Source of the DNA: Castellaniella sp. UBA6218
Lineage (GTDB): Bacteria; Pseudomonadota; Gammaproteobacteria; Burkholderiales; Burkholderiaceae_B
Length of the DNA: 11,377 nucleotides
Assembly: GCA_002421865.1 (NCBI GenBank)
Contig: DISE01000093.1
Span: 38,944 to 50,320 of the forward strand
Reading direction: 5' to 3'
The translations under genes were made by a program, and so were the position numbers. Positions 1-5,811 of this stretch are shown piece by piece. Numbering within the stretch: the first letter of the stretch is position 1; each line of letters starts with the position of its first letter. The notes beneath the pieces are model-generated. The model saw nothing but the letters and a program-made list of their open reading frames with translations. It made no database searches and was not told the origin of the DNA.

Positions 1-341
1 CCCTGCAGGCCGGCCATCAGGATCACGGCCGGGGGCTGCGCCGCCAGGGACAGTTCGCCCGCCTCGGCGCCCAGGTCGCCGCCCATCAGGGCGGTCAGTT
101 CCTTGTGCACCACCCCGACCAGTGCCTGGCCCGGGTTCAGGCTGCCGACGACTTCCTGTCCCAGGGCGGATTCCTTGACCCGCGCCACGAAATCGCGCAC
201 CACCGGCAGCGCCACGTCGGCCTCCAGCAGCGCCATGCGGACCTCGCGCAGCATCTCCTGGGTGTTGGCCTCGGTCAGGCGGGCCTCGCCGCGCATGGTC
301 TTGACGACGCGCGACAGGCGGGATGTCAGGTTATCGAGCAT
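1..341 (-). CDS. ffh: Signal recognition particle GTPase Ffh, N-terminal part (gene runs off the left edge)
   Basis: Ffh is the protein subunit of the signal recognition particle. With 4.5S RNA it binds signal sequences of inner-membrane proteins leaving the ribosome and delivers them to FtsY at the membrane. The 113 visible residues begin MLDNLTSRLSRVVKTMRGEA and form the four-helix N domain, including the conserved stretch EMLREVRMALLEADVALPVV (about residues 29-48) typical of SRP54-type GTPases. The fragment ends at VILMAGLQG, the start of the P-loop, so the G and M domains lie outside the window. The ATG at 341 gives the usual family N-terminus. It is transcribed away from the ccsA-like gene, with 95 bases between the two start codons. 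Recognition is by characteristic sequence and I am very sure of it. Confidence 0.96.
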   Translation of the reverse strand, partial: MLDNLTSRLSRVVKTMRGEARLTEANTQEMLREVRMALLEADVALPVVRDFVARVKESALGQEVVGSLNPGQALVGVVHKELTALMGGDLGAEAGELSLAAQPPAVILMAGLQ

Positions 342-360
342 GATGCCGTATCCGTAAAAC

Positions 361-389
361 TGGTTGATCCGTCGGCCAGCGCATAAAAT
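361..389 (+). promoter_or_regulatory. Candidate promoter for the ccsA-PP0621-ampD-VOC cluster
   Basis: TAAAAT at 384-389 is a five-of-six match to a sigma70 -10 box and is preceded by the AT-richest bases of the ffh/ccsA gap. The hexamer 17 bases upstream (TGGTTG, 361-366) is a poor -35; TTGATC at 364-369 looks better but is only 14 bases away. A start near 396 would leave a leader of about 40 bases before the ATG at 437. I could not identify a convincing promoter for the divergent ffh gene in the same gap. Confidence 0.35.
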
Positions 390-436
390 GGATGCTTTTG
401 GGGGCGCGGCCTTGCGCGCCGGACACCGATAGGACT

Positions 437-1288
437 ATGTCAGTCAGCATTGTATTTCACTTGCTCGCCGCGCTGGCCTACGCCGTGCTGGGCATCGCCC
501 TGTGGCGGCCCATCGCGCAAGCCAGCGACGTCCGCCCCACCGGCACTATCGGCCGCAGCTGCCTGCTGGGCGCCATCGCCCTGCACGGCGTCGGCCTTGC
601 CGCCGCCGTCATCGTCCCCAGCGGCCTGCACCTGAGCTGGGCGCTGGCCCTGTCCACCGCCATGTGGCTGGGCATGATCGTCTTCTGGATCGAGAACTTC
701 CTGCTGCGCCTGGACAGCCTGCTGCTCCTGCTGCTGCCCGCCGCCGTCGTCGTCAGTCTGCTGGCCACCCTGTTTCCCCACGGCTACCTGGTGCCCCACG
801 CCAGCAACGACTGGCTGCGCGTGCATCTGCTGATCGCCATGACGGCCTACGGCCTGATCACCGTGGCCGCGCTGCACGCCATGCTGATGACCGTGCTGGA
901 CCGCCACCTGCACCGGCCCATCGAATCGGCCGTCGAACAGGGCGCCATCGGCCGCGCCATGACCGCCATGCCGCCGCTGCTGACGCTGGAACAACTGCTG
1001 TTCCGCCTGATCTGGATCGGCTTCGGCGTGCTGACGCTGACCGTCCTGACCGGCAGCGTCGTGTCCCTGCGCCTGGGCGGCCGCGCCCTGCCCATGGACC
1101 ACAAGACCGTCTTCACCCTGCTTTCCTGGGCCACCTTCGGCGTGCTGCTGGCGGGGCGCCACATCCAGGGCTGGCGCGGCCGCGTCGCCCTGCGCTGGAC
1201 GCTGGCCGGCTTCGCTTTCCTGCTGCTGTCCTATACGGGCAGCCGGTTCGTCCTGGAAGTCATCCTGCAACGAGGCACTCTTGGGTAA
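437..1288 (+). CDS. CcsA/YpjD-family cytochrome c assembly-type inner membrane protein
   Basis: This is a 283-residue polytopic membrane protein of the CcsA/CcmC-like fold (HemX/YpjD branch), usually annotated as cytochrome c assembly protein. The true substrate of this branch is not well established; haem handling is inferred from the family. Hydrophobic helices run through the protein, with about eight segments expected. Family-typical elements are HLLIAMTAYGLITVAALHA in the middle, MDHKTVFTLLSW, GRHIQGWRGR, and a terminal helix ending SYTGSRFVLEVIL. The conserved histidines lie in these segments, and I see no WWD haem-binding motif like that of CcmC. The start at 437 (MSVSIVFHLL) puts a hydrophobic helix at the N-terminus and has AGGA just upstream; a possible start at 392 would add 15 residues with no family likeness. 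A gene of this family also lies beside ffh in E. coli. The stop overlaps the next start by eight bases. Confidence 0.88.
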   Translation: MSVSIVFHLLAALAYAVLGIALWRPIAQASDVRPTGTIGRSCLLGAIALHGVGLAAAVIVPSGLHLSWALALSTAMWLGMIVFWIENFLLRLDSLLLLLLPAAVVVSLLATLFPHGYLVPHASNDWLRVHLLIAMTAYGLITVAALHAMLMTVLDRHLHRPIESAVEQGAIGRAMTAMPPLLTLEQLLFRLIWIGFGVLTLTVLTGSVVSLRLGGRALPMDHKTVFTLLSWATFGVLLAGRHIQGWRGRVALRWTLAGFAFLLLSYTGSRFVLEVILQRGTLG

Positions 1289-1529
1289 ATTCCTGCTCTG
1301 GGCGATCATCATCCTGGCCGTCCTGTTCGTTTCCCGCGTCCTGAGCCACCAGAAGGCCAACGCCCGCCAGGCCGCCGCCCGCCGCCAGGCCGACGACGCC
1401 AAGGCCGCTTCCGAGTCCATGGTGCGCTGCGCCCATTGCCGCATCTACCTGCCCCGGTCAGAGGCCTACCAGAGCCAGGGCAAGACCTGGTGCAGCCCGG
1501 AACACGCCCGGCTGGGCCTGGGGAAATAA
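1281..1529 (+). CDS. Small PP0621-like protein: membrane anchor plus Cys-rich tail
   Basis: This 82-residue protein starts at TTG (1281), overlapping the stop of the ccsA-like gene by eight bases, with a GAGG Shine-Dalgarno element a few bases upstream. Residues 3-20 (KFLLWAIIILAVLFVSRV) form one transmembrane helix. A basic, Ala/Arg/Gln-rich linker (about 21-48) follows, then a small domain with C50-x2-C53 and C71-x3-H75, spaced like a zinc ribbon. It resembles short proteins annotated as PP0621 family, whose function is unknown to me. Topology is likely N-in with the Cys domain on one side of the inner membrane; the charge pattern does not settle which. It lies between ccsA-like and ampD and is almost certainly co-translated with them. 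Metal binding is inferred from the Cys/His spacing only. Confidence 0.82.
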   Translation: MGKFLLWAIIILAVLFVSRVLSHQKANARQAAARRQADDAKAASESMVRCAHCRIYLPRSEAYQSQGKTWCSPEHARLGLGK

Positions 1530-2153
1530 ATGACGGCGGGGACGCCTGCCGCGCCCGGGCCGTCCTTGTCCATCGGGCCGGATGGCTGGCTGGCCGAGGG
1601 CCGCGGAGTCCTGCGCCGCCCCTCCCCCAATCACGATCAGCGGCCCGGCGACGAAGACCCCTGCCTGCTGGTGATCCACAACATCAGTCTGCCGCCCGGC
1701 GTGTTCACGGGCGACGCCATCATCGATTTTTTCCAGAACCGCCTGGACATCGCATCCCACCCCTGGTTCGAGAACATCCGCGACATGCGGGTCTCCGCCC
1801 ATTTCCTGATCCGCCGCGACGGGACTGTCGTGCAATTCGTGCCCACGGTGCTGCGCGCCTGGCATGCGGGCGTTTCGTCCTTCGAAGGCCGCGAGCGCTG
1901 CAACGATTTTTCCATCGGCATCGAACTGGAGGGCACGGACACGCTGGCCTATACGGATGCGCAATATGCGCGGCTGGACGCGCTGGCGGCGGCGATCCGG
2001 GCGCGGCACCCGATCCGGGCGGTGCGGGGGCACGAACATATCGCGCCGGGCCGGAAGACGGATCCGGGGGAAGCGTTTGACTGGGAACGATTCGAGCGGG
2101 GAGAAGGCAGCCATGAAACCACGCATCACCGTCATCACCCTGGGGGTCGATGA
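1530..2153 (+). CDS. ampD: 1,6-anhydro-N-acetylmuramoyl-L-alanine amidase AmpD
   Basis: AmpD is a cytoplasmic zinc amidase that removes the stem peptide from anhydro-muropeptides during peptidoglycan recycling. In species with AmpR/AmpC, its loss raises beta-lactamase expression. The 207-residue product has the Amidase_2 fold: VIHNISLPPG holds zinc ligand H50, and GHEHIAPGRKTDPG holds H168 and D178 with K176. IGIELEGTD (129-137) carries the catalytic Glu, probably E132 by alignment from memory with the C. freundii enzyme (H34, E116, H154, K162, D164). The ATG directly follows the previous TAA (TAAATG) with GGGGAA upstream, so translation is probably coupled. The gene reads 41 bases into the next CDS, adding a tail GEGSHETTHHRHHPGGR beyond the family core; that tail is probably unstructured. 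The assignment is secure. Confidence 0.95.
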   Translation: MTAGTPAAPGPSLSIGPDGWLAEGRGVLRRPSPNHDQRPGDEDPCLLVIHNISLPPGVFTGDAIIDFFQNRLDIASHPWFENIRDMRVSAHFLIRRDGTVVQFVPTVLRAWHAGVSSFEGRERCNDFSIGIELEGTDTLAYTDAQYARLDALAAAIRARHPIRAVRGHEHIAPGRKTDPGEAFDWERFERGEGSHETTHHRHHPGGR

Positions 2154-2535
2154 CCTGGACCGTTCGGTCCGGTTCTATCGGGACGGCCTGGGGCTGGCGA
2201 CCGAGGGCATCATCGGAAAAGAATTCGAGAACGGCGCGGTCGCTTTTTTCGATCTGCAGGCGGGATTGAAGCTGGCGGTGTGGCCGCGCAAGAGTCTGGC
2301 GCAGGATTCAGGCTTGCCGCCAGGACCGGCCAGTGCCACGGAATTCAGCCTAGGGCATAACGTGGCGTCGCGCAACGAGGTGGATGCGGTGATGGCGCAG
2401 GCCGCTGCCGCGGGGGCCGTGATCGTGAAAGCGGCGCAGGAGACGTTCTGGGGCGGATATGCGGGGTATTTCCAGGATCCGGCCGGGCACCTGTGGGAAG
2501 TGGTCTGGAATCCGGGGTTGATACCTGAAGAGTAA
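2113..2535 (+). CDS. VOC (glyoxalase/bleomycin-resistance fold) family protein
   Basis: This is a 140-residue single-domain vicinal oxygen chelate protein. It has two beta-alpha-beta-beta-beta modules: the first begins ITVITLGVDDLDRSVRFYRDGLGL (about 5-28), and the second ends GYAGYFQDPAGHLWEVVWNP (about 116-134). The QDPAGHLWEV signature supplies the Glu (E129) that is normally a metal ligand in this superfamily. Members include glyoxalase I, dioxygenases and antibiotic-binding proteins, and the sequence alone does not say which reaction, if any, this one performs. It usually works as a dimer. The ATG at 2113 has GAGAAGG a few bases upstream and lies inside the 3' end of ampD, so it is probably the last gene of that cluster. 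The fold call is firm and the substrate unknown. Confidence 0.9.
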   Translation: MKPRITVITLGVDDLDRSVRFYRDGLGLATEGIIGKEFENGAVAFFDLQAGLKLAVWPRKSLAQDSGLPPGPASATEFSLGHNVASRNEVDAVMAQAAAAGAVIVKAAQETFWGGYAGYFQDPAGHLWEVVWNPGLIPEE

Positions 2536-2545
2536 GAAGGCTTGT

Positions 2546-2583
2546 GGCGTCTTAACGGTTGGTTAAGTGGACGTTTCGACGCC
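2546..2583. terminator. Inverted repeat between convergent genes, possible bidirectional terminator
   Basis: The gap between the VOC gene and the convergent mocR-type gene holds a perfect stem CTTAAC / GTTAAG (2551-2556 and 2562-2567) with a five-base loop. Flanking bases GGCGT (2546-2550) and ACGCC (2579-2583) could extend it with an asymmetric bulge. There is no T-run on either side, so it is not a textbook intrinsic terminator. Its place between converging stop codons is the main argument. Confidence 0.4.
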
Positions 2584-2615
2584 GCGTCCGCAGCCGTCGG
2601 GCATCTGTCAGCTAC

Positions 2616-2630
2616 GCCTCAATGAGAGGC
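2616..2630 (-). repeat. Small inverted repeat over the mocR-type stop codon
   Basis: GCCTC at 2616-2620 and GAGGC at 2626-2630 are perfect inverted arms around a five-base loop. On the minus strand the TGA stop (2621-2619) lies in the loop and downstream arm. It may add to mRNA 3'-end structure. The stem is short and may be chance. Confidence 0.3.
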
Positions 2631-4037
2631 AACAATACTCGCAAGTTTCGCGCAAGCGGCATCGATGTTTTCGGATCGAAGGTTCGTCACACTGAGCAGC
2701 AAGCCACGTTGCGCATGAGTGCGGCGAAGGTACCAGGCCGAGAGGGCGGAAGGGGCCAGACCATGTGCGCGGGCAATGTCGGCAACGACGCTGTCGTCGG
2801 CGCTCTTTGGAAGCGGTGCAATCACGCCTAGCCCCGCCGTTAGCGAACCCGACAGAAATTTGCTGATATGCGCCAGCGCGAGATTGCGGCGCTCGGCATA
2901 GAGAGCCTTCATCTGGCGCAGATGTCGCAAGAAGTGCCCATCCGCCAAAAACTCCGTAACAGCCAATTGGGTGGTCCGGTTCGGAGCCGGGGCCAACACG
3001 GCGGCGACCTCGACCAGGCGCTCCGCCAGCAAGCGCGGGGCGACGACGAAACCGAGACCCAGCGCCGGGCTGAGTGTCTTGCTGAACGAGCCGATGTGAA
3101 TCACGCGCTCGGCGCCTTCGCCTACGGCAAGGGCCGGTGCCGCCCGACCGTCGAGCTGTAGTTCTCCGAGATAGTCATCTTCGATGATCCAGGCCCCGCT
3201 TTCCGCCGCCCAGTCGAGCAGGGCGTGTCTACGCGCCGGCGACAAGGTCACGCCGAGAGGTGCGTGTTGACCCGGGGTGACCAATGCCAGCAGGGCGTCT
3301 GGCGCGCGGGCGATGCCATCTTCCACGCGAAGCCCCTCGGCATCTACGGGAACAGGTTCGAGCATGGCTCCGGTCAGTTCCAGCGCGCGCCTTCCAAGCG
3401 GGTAGCCTGGCTCCTCGATCCACACCTTGCGCCCATGCGGGCGCAGTGCCGTCAGCGCAAGCATCAGGCCCTGCCGGTATCCGCTGGTGACGATGATCTG
3501 ATCCGGATGACATTGCATTTGTCGGCTGACGGCCAGATGGCTCGCAATCTGGGTCCGCAGCGCAGGTTCGCCGCGCGGATCAGCGTAGGCCGTGTAAGTG
3601 ATGGCATCGGCGCGTACGGCGCGCGCCCGCATTCGGGCCCAGAGCTTGGCGGGAAACGCGTCGTGAGCCGGCACGCCCATCTGGAACGGCAGCGGGGCGC
3701 TCGAATATGGGCGGGTAAAAGCCGCCAAAGGCCCGTCGAGTGGCGCCTCGTCATCCACTTGGCAGGCAGGTGGCCGAGCGCATACGCGTGTGCCTGCGGG
3801 GCCGGCACCGAATACAAGGTTCTCGGCGATCAGCCGATCGTAGGCCACACGAATGGTGCCGCGCGCGACGCCAAGCTGCGCGGCGAGGTCTCGGCCGGAA
3901 GGCAAGCGCTGTCCTGGCGCAAGCCGGCCTTCGATGATCGCCTGTCGCAGGCTTGCATGGATCTGGTCCCCTATGGGCGCGACGGCGGCACGGTCCACCT
4001 GGAAGGAAAGCACTCTGGGCGTCTTTGGATTAGTCAT
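2619..4037 (-). CDS. MocR-type transcriptional regulator (GntR winged helix fused to a class I aminotransferase-like domain)
   Basis: This 472-residue cytoplasmic regulator is a fusion typical of MocR/PdxR/GabR proteins. Residues about 12-85 form a GntR winged helix (PIGDQIHASLRQAIIEGRLAPG, then LPSGRDLAAQLGVARGTIRVAY as the recognition region). Residues about 120-470 are an aminotransferase fold I domain. PLP-site residues are present: EDDY at 286-289 and the Schiff-base lysine K320 in HIGSFSKTLSP, so it should bind PLP and sense an amino compound or PLP itself. The domain is full length. It is divergent from the CMD-family gene, with 156 bases between them, and MocR regulators commonly control the divergent neighbour and themselves. 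The ATG at 4037 is the only good start, though its Shine-Dalgarno (CCAAG) is poor. The effector is unknown. PdxR-like control of vitamin B6 genes is possible, but no such genes are nearby. Confidence 0.92.
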   Translation of the reverse strand: MTNPKTPRVLSFQVDRAAVAPIGDQIHASLRQAIIEGRLAPGQRLPSGRDLAAQLGVARGTIRVAYDRLIAENLVFGAGPAGTRVCARPPACQVDDEAPLDGPLAAFTRPYSSAPLPFQMGVPAHDAFPAKLWARMRARAVRADAITYTAYADPRGEPALRTQIASHLAVSRQMQCHPDQIIVTSGYRQGLMLALTALRPHGRKVWIEEPGYPLGRRALELTGAMLEPVPVDAEGLRVEDGIARAPDALLALVTPGQHAPLGVTLSPARRHALLDWAAESGAWIIEDDYLGELQLDGRAAPALAVGEGAERVIHIGSFSKTLSPALGLGFVVAPRLLAERLVEVAAVLAPAPNRTTQLAVTEFLADGHFLRHLRQMKALYAERRNLALAHISKFLSGSLTAGLGVIAPLPKSADDSVVADIARAHGLAPSALSAWYLRRTHAQRGLLLSVTNLRSENIDAACAKLASIVASH

Positions 4038-4193
4038 CTTGGATCAGTCGTTTCGGCATTTTTTGGGCCTGTTTCTCCAATGCCAGGCAAAGTATCGTGG
4101 CGTTATGACATGGATTGCGGCTGAAGTCGATAGGCGTCCCCGGGGTGCGCTGACTGCGACGCGATTCACCATCAACGACAGTAAAGGATTGAG
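4038..4193. promoter_or_regulatory. Divergent control region between the mocR-type and CMD genes, with repeated GGCA/TGCC half-sites
   Basis: Both genes must be transcribed from this 156-base gap. GGCATT at 4055-4060 and AATGCC at 4079-4084 are perfect inverted copies, and 4081-4089 (TGCCAGGCA) is itself a 9-base palindrome, giving three GGCA-type half-sites within 35 bases. This is a reasonable operator candidate for the MocR protein. TATGAC (4104-4109) is a possible -10 for the CMD gene, but its -35 is poor. AAAGGA (4183-4188) is a good ribosome binding site five bases before the ATG at 4194. No promoter for the regulator was convincing. Confidence 0.45.
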
Positions 4194-4640
4194 ATGGCAC
4201 GATTGAACTGGCAAGAAATCGCACCTGACGGCGCGAAGGCACTTTTCGGTATCCACCACTACGTCACGCAGAAGACGGACCTGCCCGAAGAACTCGTGCA
4301 CCTCGTGTTCCTCCGCGTTTCGCAAATCAACGGCTGCGCCCACTGCATCGACATGCACAGCCGCGATCTGAGGAAAACCATGTCCGTCGACAAGATCGCG
4401 TTGGTTCCGGTCTGGGACGAGGTGCACCATCTATTCTCCGACCAGGAGCGCACCGCGCTGGCCTGGGCGGAGGAGGTGACCCGTGTCAGCGAAACGCATG
4501 CCTCGGATGCAGCGTATGCCGCAGCCTCGGCACAATTCACGCCCAAAGACCTGGTCGACCTCACCATCACGATCGCTGCAATGAACGCGTTCAACCGGCT
4601 GGGTGCGCCATTCCGGCTTCCTGTCGCCGCCAAGTTGTGA
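4194..4640 (+). CDS. Carboxymuconolactone decarboxylase/AhpD-family protein
   Basis: This 148-residue all-helical protein belongs to the CMD/AhpD superfamily. The signature RVSQINGCAHCIDMHSRDLRK (about 41-61) has the redox pair C48-x2-C51 and H55, the arrangement used by AhpD-like alkylhydroperoxidases for thiol-based peroxide or disulfide chemistry. Later helices (FSDQERTALAWAEEVTRVSE and DLVDLTITIAAMNAFNRLG) fit the family well. These proteins usually form trimers or hexamers in the cytoplasm. With the CxxC motif, peroxidase-related function is likelier than true lactone decarboxylation, and no catechol-pathway genes surround it. A strong AAAGGA element fixes the start. It is divergent from the MocR regulator, which probably controls it. 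The natural substrate is unknown. Confidence 0.92.
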   Translation: MARLNWQEIAPDGAKALFGIHHYVTQKTDLPEELVHLVFLRVSQINGCAHCIDMHSRDLRKTMSVDKIALVPVWDEVHHLFSDQERTALAWAEEVTRVSETHASDAAYAAASAQFTPKDLVDLTITIAAMNAFNRLGAPFRLPVAAKL

Positions 4641-4670
4641 TCCGGCCCTGGCGACAGACTGCGCCATAAT

Positions 4671-4780
4671 AAAAACCCCCGTCCCCCCAATCTGCCCCTC
4701 ATGCCCATGCTTCCCCAAAAAGCACACCTCTTCCAATCCCTCCACCACGCCCCCCGCGCCTTCATCATCCCCAATCCCTG
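4671..4780 (+). promoter_or_regulatory. Strongly C-rich, G-poor leader: candidate Rho-utilisation (rut-like) region
   Basis: By hand count these 110 bases contain about 58 C and 9 G on the plus strand, a skew unlike the rest of the window. It starts about 30 bases after the CMD stop and extends through the first 26 codons or so of the next gene. Unstructured C-rich, G-poor RNA is the hallmark of Rho loading sites, so this could end CMD transcription or attenuate the downstream gene. CATAAT at 4665-4670 just before it is a possible -10 box, but no good -35 precedes it. Function is inferred from composition only. Confidence 0.4.
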
Positions 4781-5531
4781 GGATATCGGCACGGCGAAAC
4801 TGCTGGCGGGCATGGGTTTCCAGGCGCTGGCGACCACCAGCGCGGGCTACGCCTACACCCGGGGCCAGCCCGACTACCAGGTCGACCGGGATCAGATGCT
4901 GGCGCACGTGAAAGAGCTGGCGGAAGCCACGGACCTGCCCGTCAGCGCGGACATGGAAAGCGGCTATGCCGACACGCTGGAAGGCATCGCAGAAACCTAC
5001 AGGCTGACGGCGCAAGCGGGAGCGGTGGGCGCCTCCATCGAAGACGCCACGGGCCGGTCGGACGACCCGATCTTCGATCTGGCCGAGGCGGCGGACCGCG
5101 TGACGGCGGCGGTCGAGGCGGTACGGGCGCTGCCCTACCCCTTCACGCTGACGGCGCGCGCGGAAAACCACCTGCATGGGCGTTCCGACCTGAAAGACAC
5201 GATCCGCCGCCTGCAGGCGTACCAGGAGGCGGGCGCCGACGTGCTCTACGCGCCGGGGCTGCGCACGCGAGAGGAAATCCAGGCCGTGGTAAGTGCGGTG
5301 GACAGGCCGGTGAACGTGCTGATGGGCTCGCCCGGGATGAATTTCACGCTGGACGAGCTATCCGGCATGGGCGTCAAGCGCATCAGCGTGGGCAGCGCGC
5401 TCGGCCGCGCGGCGTTCGGCGCTTTCCTGCGCGCCGGCCGCGAAATGGCGGAACGCGGCACGTTCACGTTCGGGGAAGACGCGGTCAGCTACGCGGACAT
5501 GGCCCGGCTGCTTGGCCCCCGCCCGTCATGA
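4701..5531 (+). CDS. Isocitrate lyase/PEP mutase-superfamily protein
   Basis: This 276-residue TIM-barrel enzyme is of the ICL/PEPM superfamily, which makes or breaks C-C or C-P bonds next to a carboxylate using Mg2+. Visible elements in order: PNPWDIGTAKLLAGMGF (24-40), TTSAGYAYTRG (45-55), VSADMESGYAD (81-91), GASIEDATGR (110-119), TARAENHL (151-158) and a late GSALGRAAFGAFL (231-243). D84, E86 and E114 occupy the metal-site positions; the usual DxD is DxE here. The isocitrate lyase signature KKCGH is absent, so this is not an isocitrate lyase. Members of this short branch are often labelled 2-methylisocitrate lyase-like or PEP phosphonomutase-like, mostly without proven substrates. ATGs at 4701 and 4707 are both possible, and neither has a Shine-Dalgarno element because the leader is almost G-free. 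It stands alone, with no phosphonate or methylcitrate genes beside it. Confidence 0.88.
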   Translation: MPMLPQKAHLFQSLHHAPRAFIIPNPWDIGTAKLLAGMGFQALATTSAGYAYTRGQPDYQVDRDQMLAHVKELAEATDLPVSADMESGYADTLEGIAETYRLTAQAGAVGASIEDATGRSDDPIFDLAEAADRVTAAVEAVRALPYPFTLTARAENHLHGRSDLKDTIRRLQAYQEAGADVLYAPGLRTREEIQAVVSAVDRPVNVLMGSPGMNFTLDELSGMGVKRISVGSALGRAAFGAFLRAGREMAERGTFTFGEDAVSYADMARLLGPRPS

Positions 5532-5564
5532 CGCGGGCGGCGTGGGATGGGCACCACAACAGGA

Positions 5565-5593
5565 TGGCTTCGCCCGGGCGCAGGCGGTAAAAT
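5565..5593 (+). promoter_or_regulatory. Candidate promoter for the small Fic-linked gene
   Basis: TAAAAT at 5588-5593 is a five-of-six -10 match in an otherwise GC-rich gap. TGGCTT (5565-5570), 17 bases upstream, is a weak -35. A start near 5600 gives a leader of roughly 23 bases before the ATG at 5623, with a single AGG as ribosome site. If real, the small gene has its own promoter on the strand opposite fic. Confidence 0.35.
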
Positions 5594-5622
5594 GGAACAT
5601 TGCTTTTAAATCAGGCATTTTC

Positions 5623-5811
5623 ATGTCCAGTCAGCGCATGCATCAGCACCCCAGCCAGGAGGCCATCCTGCGCGCCGTGGCCAGTTCCACGGCCATCGAA
5701 ACGGGTCAACGCATCGCCGACATCGAGGCAAAACTTCGCGGCGGGGACAGCCACCTGCCCCAGGTCTCCCTGGCGACGATCACCCGCCCCGCCCAGCCAG
5801 CGCAACGCTGA
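5623..5811 (+). CDS. Small 62-residue protein, candidate Fic antitoxin (VbhA/YhfG-like)
   Basis: I do not recognise this protein by name. Residues about 12-40 (QEAILRAVASSTAIETGQRI onward, ending AKLRGG) look like two short helices followed by a Pro-rich, basic tail. S22-x3-E26 in SSTAIETG resembles the (S/T)xxxE(G/N) inhibitory helix of Fic antitoxins, in which the Glu blocks ATP placement in the Fic active site; here the residue after Glu is Thr rather than Gly or Asn. In VbhA-type proteins a similar E-A-[VI] helix precedes that motif. The gene converges on fic and their coding ends overlap by 32 bases (5780-5811), whereas class I antitoxins normally sit just upstream of fic on the same strand. 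The ATG at 5623 follows AGG by seven bases; M6 (5638) is an alternative. Coding status is likely; antitoxin function is inference. Confidence 0.62.
   Translation: MSSQRMHQHPSQEAILRAVASSTAIETGQRIADIEAKLRGGDSHLPQVSLATITRPAQPAQR

Noticed and set aside
392..436. Upstream start for the CcsA-like protein
   Set aside because: The 15 extra residues (MLLGARPCAPDTDRT) show no membrane-protein character, and the candidate transcription start would lie at or after 392.
440..1444. 334-codon minus-strand open frame opposite the CcsA-like gene
   Set aside because: The translation is a Gln/Gly/His/Ala-rich low-complexity product complementary to the CTG/GCC codons of the real membrane protein.
3225..4124. 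299-codon plus-strand open frame opposite the mocR-type gene
   Set aside because: It is antisense to a complete MocR protein with both domains intact, has no known motifs, and runs through the divergent promoter gap.
2619..4640. Recent horizontal island (mocR-type gene plus CMD gene)
   Set aside because: Base composition looks slightly less GC-rich than the flanks, but there are no flanking repeats, integrase, tRNA or IS remnants to support transfer.
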